Positions 16,636 through 23,734 are shown, counted from the stretch's first letter. The stretch is DNA of 24,410 nucleotides from Oscillospiraceae bacterium (GCA_020866945.1 JAJBVW010000001.1:1-24410), one strand, 5' to 3'. The notes: generated by a model not told the origin, from the sequence alone. Numbers and translations are program-made.

Positions 16636-16671
16636 GAGGCTGTACCAGCATTTGCCGGTACAGCCTCTTTT
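16634..16671 (-). terminator. Bidirectional hairpin terminator at the end of the transhydroxylase operon
   Basis: A 13-bp stem (16634-16646 with 16657-16669) has A-rich and T-rich shoulders on both sides. It lies 19 bp past the stop of the minus-strand ferredoxin subunit and also marks the junction with the truncated tnpX. It can act on either strand, with the better T-tract on the plus strand. Confidence 0.75.
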
Positions 16672-16689
16672 GTCAGATGTATTGCGGGT

Positions 16690-17562
16690 TTACTCCGCTT
16701 GTTCCAGGTAGGTGATGCCTACGTAGTGGTCGTGGTCGGTGCGCTCGTTCTCGTAGCGGACGGGCTTGAAGCCGGGATAAGAAATTTCTACTGTCCAGGT
16801 TTTCTCCTTGGGGAGGTCTTCAAACTCGTAGTCGCCGGCCCAGTTGGTTTCCATTTCGTGCGTCTCGCCGGTCTCGGTGCAGGTGATTTTTACCTTCGCG
16901 CCGATGCAGACCTCCTCCAGCTCCTTGGGATAGGCCACGGTACCGGCCAGGAAGGCGCTGGGGATGTTCAGATGCACCACGCTGGAACCCATGTCGCCCA
17001 GGGCCTCAAGCTGCGTCACCTTATTGGCAGCAATGAGCTTTGAAATCTCACTGTCCGGGTCGGCCAGGTCGCCGAACACAAGGGCCTGGTTGGGGCAGGC
17101 CTCCACGCAGCGCGGCTCAAAGCCGGGATAGTCCGGGTCGTCCAGCAGCTCGGCGCACATGGTGCATTTCTGGGGGAGGTTCAGCTCCTCGTTCCAATAC
17201 ACCGCATGGATGGGGCAGGCGTCCACAATCTGCTTCTGGCCCACGGCCTTCTCCGGGTCGATGATAACGATGCCGTCCGGCCTCTTATACGCGGCTCCGT
17301 CCTTGGCCGCCGCCACGCAGGCGGGGTTATCGCAGTGGGAGCAGGGCGTGGGAACGGTGGCGGTCTTGACCCGGCGGGTGTTGTCGCCTCTCTCCCACTC
17401 CACGATGTTCATCCAGTACTGGCCCAGCTCCGGCAGGGATTTCGTGAGGGCGCTGTCCCAGCCGCAATGCTCGTCCTTGCAGGCCATAAAGCAGGCGTAG
17501 CAGGCCATGCAGCGGGCGGAATTGATGGCTATGCCGGGCTTTTTCATCGGTTTTTTCAGCAT
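16690..17562 (-). CDS. Ferredoxin-type small subunit of a molybdopterin oxidoreductase, pyrogallol transhydroxylase-like
   Basis: 290 aa. The N-terminal 190 residues are a DmsB/NrfC-type ferredoxin. The motifs are CMACYACFMAC (from residue 18), CSHCDNPAC, VDACPIH, KCTMC and RCVEACPN. The usual CxxCxxC of one cluster is replaced by VGQKQIV, and the fourth Cys of CSHCDNPACVAAA is Ala. That leaves ligands for about three [4Fe-4S] clusters, as described for the transhydroxylase small subunit. The last ~85 residues form an added beta-sandwich (carboxypeptidase-regulatory/Cna-B type: KVKITCTETGETH, NWAGDYEFEDLP, ISYPGFKP), a hallmark of that subunit. The start has AAGGAGG 9 bases upstream, inside the end of the large-subunit gene, and the two genes are separated by 1 bp. 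It has no signal peptide, so it is cytoplasmic. Confidence 0.88.
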   Translation of the reverse strand: MLKKPMKKPGIAINSARCMACYACFMACKDEHCGWDSALTKSLPELGQYWMNIVEWERGDNTRRVKTATVPTPCSHCDNPACVAAAKDGAAYKRPDGIVIIDPEKAVGQKQIVDACPIHAVYWNEELNLPQKCTMCAELLDDPDYPGFEPRCVEACPNQALVFGDLADPDSEISKLIAANKVTQLEALGDMGSSVVHLNIPSAFLAGTVAYPKELEEVCIGAKVKITCTETGETHEMETNWAGDYEFEDLPKEKTWTVEISYPGFKPVRYENERTDHDHYVGITYLEQAE

Positions 17563-17563
17563 C

Positions 17564-20302
17564 TTACACAGCCTCCTTTTTCAAAATCTGTTCTCTCTCG
17601 CCCCAGAGCAGGTCTGCCTCGGCGGAGGTGCGGATGGGACGGGCGGTTTCAAGCTGCTGCTTGTCCACCGCGTCCAGGATATGCTCGAAGCCCTGGCCGT
17701 AGTTGGGGTCGGCATCGCATTTTTCGATGTCGATGTTGCAGCTGTACGGGGCCATGGCGGGCACATAGTCGCCGATAAGGCGGCCAGGGGTCAGGACGTT
17801 GATGCTGCCGCCCTTATCCCAGCTCATGTATTCGCCGTAATTAATGGGGTTATAGATGCCGGAGGAGGTGTAGGCATGGATGGTCTCCGGGTTGAGCCGA
17901 TAGCTCACGCGGGCCACGCACAGCACGCTGCCGCGGTCATTGAACAGGCGCACCACGTCTCCGTCCTTAATGCCCTTCTGCTCCGCCACCTTGGGGTTGA
18001 TATGGCAGACCAGGTAGGGGTTGCCGTTTATGATAACGCGGTTTTTGGGTATCTCCCACAGCCATTTGGCGTGCTGGTTATAGTGGGTGTGATAGTCAAA
18101 GCGGGGATGCGGGGAGATAAGGCCATAGGGGAACTTATCCGCCGAGAGGGACTTGTGGCCCTCCCAGGAATCCTGGTACTGCGGGATGGGGCGGCGGGCC
18201 TCATCGTCCGGCGCCCAGTAGGTAAGGGACTCGGACACAAACTCAAACTTGCCGGAGAAGGTACCCAGCCTGCCCTCCTCCTGGAACACCTTGTGGTTCA
18301 TGGTGTCGCAGGGGCGGTTCTCCGCAAACCACTGGAAGCCGGGGTAACGGTCCCAGTTCTCGTAAAGGCCGGTCTCGGGGTCTTTATTCTCCTCCTTATA
18401 GGAGACGGGCGGGATATAGTAGCCCTTCTTCTTGAAGTCCTCCCAGGAGATGTGCTTGGGCAGGTCGGAGAACTGCCAGAAGCGCTTGGCCCATTCCTCC
18501 TCCGTCCGGCCCTCGGTGAAGCGCTCGCCCCAGCCGAGACGGGCCGCCACCTGGGAGAATATCCAGAAGTCGGAGCGGGAATCCCACAGAGGCTCGATGG
18601 CCTTGTCCTGATAGACGATGACCTGCCAGGAGTTGCCGGTCTGGGAGTGGGAGCAGTAGCCGCCGTTGCCGGAGTTGCCAACCTCGCCGATGTCTATACG
18701 CTCCAGGTTGGAGCAGGCGGGCAGGATAACGTCCGCATGACGGGTCTCCGGGGTCATGAAAATGTCCTGGTTAATGACGAACTCCAGCTCCGGGCTTTTA
18801 TACATCTTGGCCCATTTGTTAGTGTCCAGCATGGTGCCGAAGAAGGAGCCGCCGTAGCGCCAGAAGCAGTGAACCTTGTTATAGCCGGGGGCGGGGTATA
18901 CATGGCGGGTAAATTCCTGATCCACGCCGCCGCCGCAGAAGCCCTCTCCGTACCACTCATAGTGGCCGTCCAGGATAGCGTCTGGCAGATTGGGGCGGTA
19001 CAGCACCTGCTCCACGGAGTTCACGGGAACGTCGTCGCAGATGGGCGCGCCGGCAATGGAGGAAAGCGGGTCGGAATAGCCACCGAACCAGAAGTTATAG
19101 TTCATGGGGCCGCCGCAGGCGGGAGACCAGAAGGCGCGGCCCGGCTTGCCCATGCCCTGCATGGCGAACAGCAGGGTCATCAGACGGGCGTACTCCGTGC
19201 CGTTGGAGTGGCGGCACGCGCCGCCGAAGCCGCCGCGCATACCGGAGCCGCCGGTGGTAACGGTGCTGGCCCAGCGCCGGGCAATGGCCTTGATGTCCAT
19301 GGCGGGAACCAGGGACAGCTCCTCCGCCCACTTGGGGGTCTTGGGGGTGCCGTCCGGGCCGAGGCCCAGGATATGATCCTCAAACTCCTTGAAGCGGTGG
19401 CCGTGCTGCTTTACGTATTCCTTGTCGTAGGTACCCTCGGTAATCCACACGTAGGCAATGGCCTCCAGAATGGCGGAATCCGTACCCATGCGGGGGCCTA
19501 TCCATTTGTCGGCGTGCTTCACGGAGGTATAGTTGTTGAAGGGGTCGATGTAGATAAACTCGATGCCCATCTCCTTCATCCACCAGCGCCAGAGGGCGGA
19601 TTCCTGGGCGGAATAGCCGCCGCGGCTGGTGTCGGGGTCTGTTGACCAGCAGACGATGGTCTCGGCGTTCTGCATGGCCATTTCCAGCATATCATAGGGT
19701 TCCGGGCCGCCCAGACGCCAATAGTAGCCGTAGGAATGGGGCGTGCCCCAGTGGAAGCCCTCCCAGGAGTCCGGGTTATCCGCAATGCGGGTGTAGCCCA
19801 TCATGGAGAAAAACCGCTTGAACAGGGAAATCTTATAGCCCACCAGGCCCCAGCTGTGGTGGGAGGAGGTGCAGGCGGTGATGGTCTCCTTGCCATAGGT
19901 CTTTTGCAGACGCTTGATTTCCCGGGCCACCAGGCTCAGAGCCTCATCCCAGGAGGCGCGGCGATAGCCGGATTTGCCGCGGTTTTCCGTGTTGCGGTTC
20001 TTGCCGTCCGGGGTTTCTACAAAGTCCTCCCGAATCATGGGGTATTTCAGCCGGTCATAGGCATAGGTCTTGTCCCGCTCGCAGTAGCCCAGCAGGGACA
20101 TGGTGGTCTTGCGCTGGGGGGTATATTGTTTGCCGCGGGCCTTGATGACCCAGCCCGCGGGGTCGTCGTCCGTCAGGACGATGGGACGAACACGGCGGAT
20201 AACGCCGTTATAGGTATGCAGGGTCATGGGGCCGCCAACGCATACGCTGTGGGTAATGCGCTCGTCCTTGCTGACGGAACGCATGGAAACTTGTTCAGCC
20301 AT
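17564..20302 (-). CDS. Molybdopterin oxidoreductase large subunit, pyrogallol-phloroglucinol transhydroxylase-like
   Basis: 912 aa, close to the ~875 aa of the Pelobacter transhydroxylase large subunit. It belongs to the DMSO reductase family but lacks the N-terminal four-Cys Fe-S motif and any twin-Arg signal, both as in transhydroxylase. The molybdenum site is recognisable. H148 in SSHHSWG, Y156 in GLVGYK, and D178-S179 in NPDSWEG sit four residues after the reported H144, Y152, D174 and Mo-ligand S175 of the Pelobacter enzyme. The C-terminal molybdopterin-binding domain holds INPKVAEQKGIKDGDVVRLF and RGSVLC. The known enzyme moves a hydroxyl group between pyrogallol and phloroglucinol in anaerobic gallate breakdown. 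The substrate here could be another polyphenol. A GGAGGAG site lies 7 bases before the ATG. Residue numbers of the reference enzyme are from memory. Confidence 0.85.
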   Translation of the reverse strand: MAEQVSMRSVSKDERITHSVCVGGPMTLHTYNGVIRRVRPIVLTDDDPAGWVIKARGKQYTPQRKTTMSLLGYCERDKTYAYDRLKYPMIREDFVETPDGKNRNTENRGKSGYRRASWDEALSLVAREIKRLQKTYGKETITACTSSHHSWGLVGYKISLFKRFFSMMGYTRIADNPDSWEGFHWGTPHSYGYYWRLGGPEPYDMLEMAMQNAETIVCWSTDPDTSRGGYSAQESALWRWWMKEMGIEFIYIDPFNNYTSVKHADKWIGPRMGTDSAILEAIAYVWITEGTYDKEYVKQHGHRFKEFEDHILGLGPDGTPKTPKWAEELSLVPAMDIKAIARRWASTVTTGGSGMRGGFGGACRHSNGTEYARLMTLLFAMQGMGKPGRAFWSPACGGPMNYNFWFGGYSDPLSSIAGAPICDDVPVNSVEQVLYRPNLPDAILDGHYEWYGEGFCGGGVDQEFTRHVYPAPGYNKVHCFWRYGGSFFGTMLDTNKWAKMYKSPELEFVINQDIFMTPETRHADVILPACSNLERIDIGEVGNSGNGGYCSHSQTGNSWQVIVYQDKAIEPLWDSRSDFWIFSQVAARLGWGERFTEGRTEEEWAKRFWQFSDLPKHISWEDFKKKGYYIPPVSYKEENKDPETGLYENWDRYPGFQWFAENRPCDTMNHKVFQEEGRLGTFSGKFEFVSESLTYWAPDDEARRPIPQYQDSWEGHKSLSADKFPYGLISPHPRFDYHTHYNQHAKWLWEIPKNRVIINGNPYLVCHINPKVAEQKGIKDGDVVRLFNDRGSVLCVARVSYRLNPETIHAYTSSGIYNPINYGEYMSWDKGGSINVLTPGRLIGDYVPAMAPYSCNIDIEKCDADPNYGQGFEHILDAVDKQQLETARPIRTSAEADLLWGEREQILKKEAV

Positions 20303-20315
20303 TCACATCTCCTCC

Positions 20316-20837
20316 TTACTTTACTTCTACCATCTGGCGGGCATACTCGGAGCGGGGGTCGATTTCCACCATCGTTCCGACATACTTGCCATCCTTGCGC
20401 TCAAAGCAGCGCATATCAAAATCCTCAATAACGGGAATCCAGAAGACCCGACCGTCCGGCCCCTGATAGTGCTTGCCCATGTGGAACTGGTGCTGAAGCA
20501 TTTCCACCGGGCCGCCGGGGGCGTCCGCCCGTTTCTGGGCCTCGGCATAATGCAGGTTCAGGAAGCTGGGGTCAACCACGCCGTAGCGCTCCCAGCGCAT
20601 CGGGCCGATGTCCTGCCAGTCCTCCGGCATGGAGCGGATGGCCTCGATGATGCACTCATATACGTCCGTGGGGGGCATACCGCAGCCCTCAAAGCTCTCA
20701 TACCAGATGCGGAAGGCGTTAATATGCTCGCTGGGATGGTCTTTGACCGCCTCCTTCACCTTGGCGAAAAGCTCCTCCTTCGTCATGGTGACAAGGCCCT
20801 CCGGCAGATGCAGAATATATTTTTTAGTAAGCTCCAT
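20316..20837 (-). CDS. Uncharacterised 173-aa protein of the transhydroxylase operon
   Basis: No family is recognised. The protein is soluble, with no signal peptide or membrane segment. It starts MELTKKYILHLPEGLVTMTK and is rich in aromatic and acidic residues. It has two halves: a helical part (about 15-75, with EELFAKVKEAVKDHP and CIIEAIRSMPEDW) and a more polar part rich in Trp/Tyr/His (HYQGPDGRVFWIPVIEDFD). A GAGAGGGAG site precedes the ATG. Its stop is 13 bp before the large-subunit start, so it is almost certainly co-translated with the molybdoenzyme. Possible roles are a dedicated assembly protein or an accessory subunit. Both are inference from position only. Confidence 0.8.
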   Translation of the reverse strand: MELTKKYILHLPEGLVTMTKEELFAKVKEAVKDHPSEHINAFRIWYESFEGCGMPPTDVYECIIEAIRSMPEDWQDIGPMRWERYGVVDPSFLNLHYAEAQKRADAPGGPVEMLQHQFHMGKHYQGPDGRVFWIPVIEDFDMRCFERKDGKYVGTMVEIDPRSEYARQMVEVK

Positions 20838-20849
20838 ATCTCCCTCTCC

Positions 20850-21149
20850 TCATCGAATCACGTTGTTCCCGACCAGGTCGCCGATTCCGCCTGTCGGGCC
20901 GCTGCGGCGCTGGTCGTCATAGCCATAGCTCCAATCCACAGCCAGGTCATAGGACGCCACCAGCTTCGCCTCGCCAAGAAGCACCCCGGAGCCGTAAAAC
21001 TCGTCCCGGAAATTCTTCTCCGCCAGGGCCTTCGCCTCCGCCTCATTGGCCGCGACAACGGCGGTCTGGGCCGGGGTGCAGAACAAAAATTCCGGCTCGG
21101 TTGGCTATGCACGCTGGGTATTCGCCGCCTCGTAGATATACTTTTTCAA
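20850..21149 (-). pseudogene. Small gene with an in-frame TAG at codon 15 (about 98 codons)
   Basis: From a TTG at 21149, with a GAGGGGAG site about 7 bases upstream, the frame reads MKKYIYEAANTQRA, then TAG at 21105-21107. It continues unbroken as PTEPEFLFCTPAQTAVVAAN and on to the TGA at 20850. The part after the TAG has normal composition and the pattern AANEAEAKALAEKNF, seen in small proteins of the DpnD/PcfM-like kind (weak resemblance). It lies between the Nudix-like gene and the 173-aa gene with 12-14 bp gaps, as expected for a real operon member. Either it is a nonsense-mutated gene, or translation restarts at the TTG at 21086 (78 aa), or the TAG is read through. Restart would give a protein lacking the N-terminus. 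Confidence 0.6.
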
Positions 21150-21163
21150 GTCGCTCTCCCCTC

Positions 21164-21628
21164 TCAATACATTCTCACATCGGGGATGAAGCGGCCGTTT
21201 ATCCATGGGTCGTACTTCGCCATGAAGTTCTTGTCGTCCCCGTCAAAGTCGTACTTTCCAAGCTCCGAGGGATGCACCCAGCACATCTCGGTATAGATGT
21301 CGCTCTTCGGCTCGGTCTGCCAGGTGTTCACGGCCTCGTAATAGTTGTGGTAGTCACATCTGGTGTTGGTGTTGTGGGTGATGTTGCCGTTGAGGATATG
21401 CTCGGAATAGCCGTCCTGGGGGCGCTTGTGGCCCACCATGGTGCATTTGCCGACGCTCACCTTGATGCCCAGGGTCTCCCACGCAATGCGCTGACAGGCC
21501 TCCTGCGCGGTCTCATTGGTGCGCTGGCGGCCGGTGGGGAACGTCCAGGTTCCCTCCGGGGTCTTGCCGATAAGCACCCGGCCCATAGGCCCGGCGATGT
21601 TTTGAATCAGCACGGATATGTAATTCAT
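21164..21628 (-). CDS. Nudix-fold-like protein with eroded Nudix box
   Basis: 154 aa from the ATG at 21628, preceded by AAAGGGGGGAG. A longer frame to 21868 is Pro/Gly/Arg-rich translation of the overlapping 65-aa gene in another frame and is rejected. The start MNYISVLIQNIAGPMGRVLI, then GKTPEGTWTFPTGRQRTNE, resembles the first strands of Nudix proteins. The box aligns as G-x5-E-x7-R and then RIAWETLGI where REUXEEXGU is expected. The metal-binding second and last Glu are Ile and Thr. Hydrolysis of a nucleoside diphosphate derivative is therefore doubtful, and a binding or regulatory role is possible. The second half is rich in Asp/Tyr/Trp (DGDDKNFMAKYDPWINGRF). It sits 14 bp after the 65-aa gene. 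Confidence 0.72.
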   Translation of the reverse strand: MNYISVLIQNIAGPMGRVLIGKTPEGTWTFPTGRQRTNETAQEACQRIAWETLGIKVSVGKCTMVGHKRPQDGYSEHILNGNITHNTNTRCDYHNYYEAVNTWQTEPKSDIYTEMCWVHPSELGKYDFDGDDKNFMAKYDPWINGRFIPDVRMY

Positions 21629-21642
21629 AAGCTCTCCCCCCT

Positions 21643-21840
21643 TTACAGCGTGTACTGGCCAGGGGCCGGGGTATAGCCCTGGGCCTCCAGCTCCTGCGCG
21701 ACCCGCTCCCGGAACTGGCGTACCGTCTCCATGTGGACGTCCCGGTCTATGCGAGAGACCTCCTGACCGTCCTCCATGGCCACCGCCCACTCGGTAAAGC
21801 CCTGCCGGGTGCTCCGGCAGTAAAAGCGGTATGTTTTCAT
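21643..21840 (-). CDS. Uncharacterised 65-aa protein of the transhydroxylase operon
   Basis: Unrecognised small soluble protein starting MKTYRFYCRSTRQGFTEW. A strand-like N-terminal half precedes a predicted helix (about 35-55, with HMETVRQFRERVAQELEAQG) and a short tail. An AAGGAGG site lies 7 bases before the ATG, and the start overlaps the previous gene's stop as ATGA, so it is probably translated. The length and layout (short beta part, then one helix) recall the neighbouring TAG-interrupted gene, but no clear sequence match is seen by eye. Function is unknown. Confidence 0.75.
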   Translation of the reverse strand: MKTYRFYCRSTRQGFTEWAVAMEDGQEVSRIDRDVHMETVRQFRERVAQELEAQGYTPAPGQYTL

Positions 21841-22265
21841 TCGTGTTCCTCCTTGTCTTGTTCCTCATATGGGGCCATAAAATCCATGTCCTCCGCCGGA
21901 AGCGTCCCCAGCATATCCATCAGGCGGATGATGCCGGTCTCCGCCGCCACCATGACGCCCATCATGTCCATGTTGGGCTTGAATTTTATCTCAAAAAGAT
22001 AATCCGCCGCCGCCGGAAGATTTTTCAGCATGGCCGTGTTGCGCTCGTTTATCTCCCAGTCCTTATGTCGGCCCTCCTCCGCGTCCATCTTGTGAATGAA
22101 GCACTGATAGCGGCCTCTATAAAGAAAGGTATACATGATTTCCATGCCGGAAACGACGGCCACCATGTTTCCCGCCTGGATGGAGTTCATGAGCTTGTCC
22201 CCCTCCTTTCCCAGGGGGCCAATCTCCACATCGTTGTCGTGTTCCCGCGCTCGCTGCTCTGCCAT
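21837..22265 (-). CDS. Uncharacterised 142-aa protein, first gene of the transhydroxylase operon
   Basis: No family is recognised. The N-terminus is polar and acidic (MAEQRAREHDNDVEIGPLGK). A more hydrophobic core follows (about 27-55, with AGNMVAVVSGMEIMYTFLY), then a Met-rich C-terminal half (FKPNMDMMGVMVAAETGI) and an acidic end. No convincing membrane helix or signal peptide is seen. A GGAGGTGAG site precedes the ATG. It is the promoter-proximal gene, about 55 bases downstream of the expected transcription start and divergent from the LysR gene. Its conservation with the molybdoenzyme operon would decide whether it is part of the pathway. Confidence 0.8.
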   Translation of the reverse strand: MAEQRAREHDNDVEIGPLGKEGDKLMNSIQAGNMVAVVSGMEIMYTFLYRGRYQCFIHKMDAEEGRHKDWEINERNTAMLKNLPAAADYLFEIKFKPNMDMMGVMVAAETGIIRLMDMLGTLPAEDMDFMAPYEEQDKEEHE

Positions 22266-22323
22266 AACTCACCTCCGAATCATCGGAATGACAAAATATA
22301 TACATTCACGTCACTTTAATCCT

Positions 22324-22352
22324 ACTATACACTTTACAAATTCGCCTGTCAA
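22324..22352 (-). promoter_or_regulatory. Sigma-A-type promoter of the transhydroxylase operon
   Basis: Minus strand: TTGACA (22347-22352), an exact 17-base spacer, and TATAGT (22324-22329). This is a near-consensus promoter in the 157-bp divergent gap with the LysR gene. The ATG of the first operon gene is about 55 bases downstream of the predicted start point. Confidence 0.8.
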
Positions 22353-22361
22353 TGGTAAGAT

Positions 22362-22375
22362 AAAAAATATTTTTT
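22362..22375. promoter_or_regulatory. AT palindrome, candidate LysR operator
   Basis: A perfect 14-bp A/T palindrome lies about 10 bp upstream of the operon's -35 element, where LysR-type activators usually bind. LysR boxes are dyads of the T-N11-A kind, and this AT-rich dyad is a fair but unspecific candidate. Confidence 0.4.
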
Positions 22376-22422
22376 CCATAATAAACATATTTTATCACGA
22401 CACATTCCGGAGGGTATCTTCT

Positions 22423-23307
22423 ATGGACATCACACAGCTTCGCTATTTCATATCCGTGGCGCAGACCTTAAACTTCACGGAGGCCGCACGGCGTTCCGGG
22501 GTGACGCAGCCGCTCATTAGCCATCACATTGTGGAGCTGGAAAAGCAGCTGGGGGGAAAGCTGTTTCTCCGCACCCGCCATCAGGTAGAGCTTACGGAGG
22601 CGGGGCGGCGGTTTCTTCCGGCGGCGGCGGAGATTGTGGAGCTGGCGGACAAGGCGGTGTTTCAGTTCCGCCAAGACCAGCAGGGCAAGGCGGGGCATCT
22701 TTCCATCACGAGCCTCACCACCTCCAGCGCGGTGCTGGCGGAGGCTCTGGCCGCGTTCGCCGCCAAATACCCGGACATCACGGTGGACATCGACGTGACC
22801 TCCGGCCCGAAGCAGAGCCTCGCCATGAACGACAATAAATACGACTTCCACTTCGCCGCCCTGGAGATGGTGCCGGTGGGCGAGACGTATGATTACGTCG
22901 TCACCCACAGCGACAGCCTCTGCGTGGTGTTCCCGGCCAATCACCCGCTGGCGGAGAAGCCCCTGGATTTCGCCGCGCTGAAGGACGAGCGGTTCATCTC
23001 CATCGCCCCGTCGGACAGCCCCGCCATGTACGAGCGCGTGCGCGAGGTCTGCCGGGCCAGGGGCTACGTGCCCAATGTGGTCTATCAGTATGACCGGGTG
23101 GAGGCCGTGGTTTTATCCGTCGGCGCGGGGCTTGGCATCTCCATATTGCCGGAGGCCCTGAGCCGGGTGTTCTACGCCGAAAACGTCACATTCCGCCGCA
23201 TCCCCGGCCAGGACACCCTCCGCCCCTATGTGGTCGCCTGGCGGAAGAAGCTAACGAACCCCGCCGCCGCCCTGTTCGTCGAGACCGTGCGGGGGCTGTT
23301 TGGGTGA
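22423..23307 (+). CDS. LysR-family transcriptional regulator
   Basis: 294 aa from the ATG at 22423, with a GGAGGG site 8 bases upstream. An upstream in-frame extension to 22135 is antisense to the divergent gene and is rejected. The N-terminal winged helix-turn-helix starts MDITQLRYFISVAQTLNF, with TEAARRSGVTQPLISHHI and LEKQLGGKLFLR (about 17-50). The effector domain contains the periplasmic-binding-like fold, with VVFPANHPLAEK and VGAGLGISILPEA as family landmarks. Divergent placement next to the transhydroxylase operon is the classic layout for a LysR activator of that operon, responding to its substrate or an intermediate. The effector is unknown. The last 45 bases of the gene are repeated 366 bp downstream. 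Confidence 0.94.
   Translation: MDITQLRYFISVAQTLNFTEAARRSGVTQPLISHHIVELEKQLGGKLFLRTRHQVELTEAGRRFLPAAAEIVELADKAVFQFRQDQQGKAGHLSITSLTTSSAVLAEALAAFAAKYPDITVDIDVTSGPKQSLAMNDNKYDFHFAALEMVPVGETYDYVVTHSDSLCVVFPANHPLAEKPLDFAALKDERFISIAPSDSPAMYERVREVCRARGYVPNVVYQYDRVEAVVLSVGAGLGISILPEALSRVFYAENVTFRRIPGQDTLRPYVVAWRKKLTNPAAALFVETVRGLFG
23263..23307. repeat. 45-bp direct repeat, copy 1 (3' end of LysR gene)
   Basis: The final 14 codons plus stop of the LysR gene recur at 23629-23673 with a single C/T difference. The copies flank the dispersed-repeat insert. Confidence 0.9.
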
Positions 23308-23313
23308 TGCGTT

Positions 23314-23392
23314 CTCCATTGGTGCCGGTTACGGGGGGAACCTCTCCACCGCCCTTTCGGGCGGTCCCCCTCCCCTTTCAGGGGAGGCATCC
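23314..23392 (+). repeat. Dispersed GC-rich intergenic repeat, copy 1
   Basis: Begins CTCCATTGGTGCCGGTTACG, continues through a variable hairpin (ACCGCCC-TTT-GGGCGGT type) and ends with a conserved hairpin CTCCCCTTTCAGGGGAG. It shares its flanks with the inverted copy at 23511-23580 and its first 30 bases with the copy at the right edge. Confidence 0.75.
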
Positions 23393-23510
23393 TAGTTTGA
23401 GCTGGTTCTTTTCAACGAACTGCCATGCAAACAATGCTCTCCTTTAGTGCGCACTTATTAAGACGATAGTTTGCAACGCAGTGCGTTATTAACCGCCAGC
23501 GCTGTATTAT

Positions 23511-23580
23511 GGAAGCCTCCCCTGAAAGGGGAGGTGGCAGCGCCTCCGGCGCTGACGGAGAGGTTTCCCCCCGCAGGGGT
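23511..23580 (-). repeat. Dispersed GC-rich intergenic repeat, copy 2 (inverted)
   Basis: On the minus strand it carries the same outer blocks as copy 1 (CTCTCC and CTCCCCTTTCAGGGGAGGC) but a different central hairpin (AGCGCC-GGA-GGCGCT type). Together with copy 1 it forms an inverted pair about 120 bp apart, like a small non-autonomous element. Confidence 0.72.
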
Positions 23581-23628
23581 ACCCCGCGCCTGTAATGCCT
23601 CACTTGCGGGTCTTCCCCGACGGGGGGT

Positions 23629-23673
23629 GCCGCCGCCCTGTTCGTCGAGACTGTGCGGGGGCTGTTTGGGTGA
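23629..23673. repeat. 45-bp direct repeat, copy 2
   Basis: Second copy of the LysR 3' end, one base different, immediately before the hairpin at 23681-23717. It probably marks the original end of the LysR gene region before the insert. Confidence 0.9.
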
Positions 23674-23675
23674 GG

Positions 23676-23717
23676 AAAAGCCCCCGCCGGACGCCGGTTT
23701 GCAGCGTCTGGCGGGGG
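23676..23717 (-). terminator. Rho-independent terminator of the toxin-antitoxin operon
   Basis: A 14-bp GC-rich stem (23681-23694 with 23704-23717, one G-U pair) with a 9-base loop, followed on the minus strand by CTTTTCC. It lies 17 bp past the toxin stop and may also stop LysR transcription from the other side. Confidence 0.75.
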
Positions 23718-23734
23718 TCATATTATGCTGTCCG

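Noticed and set aside
16636..17043. Continuation of the tnpX frame past codon 32
   Set aside because: Recombinase similarity stops. The rest is antisense to the ferredoxin subunit and the frame is open by chance.
17507..19645. 712-aa open frame on the plus strand
   Set aside because: It is antisense to the molybdopterin large subunit, low in complexity (Ala/Gly/Val/His-rich), and has no family motif or ribosome site. High GC content keeps the opposite strand open.
19736..21296. Long plus-strand frames of 231 and 356 aa
   Set aside because: Both lie antisense to the large subunit and the small operon genes, which have ribosome sites and tight spacing on the minus strand.
21629..21868. 80-residue N-terminal extension of the Nudix-like protein
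   Set aside because: It is Pro/Gly/Arg-rich out-of-frame translation of the 65-aa gene. The ATG at 21628 has a clear ribosome site.
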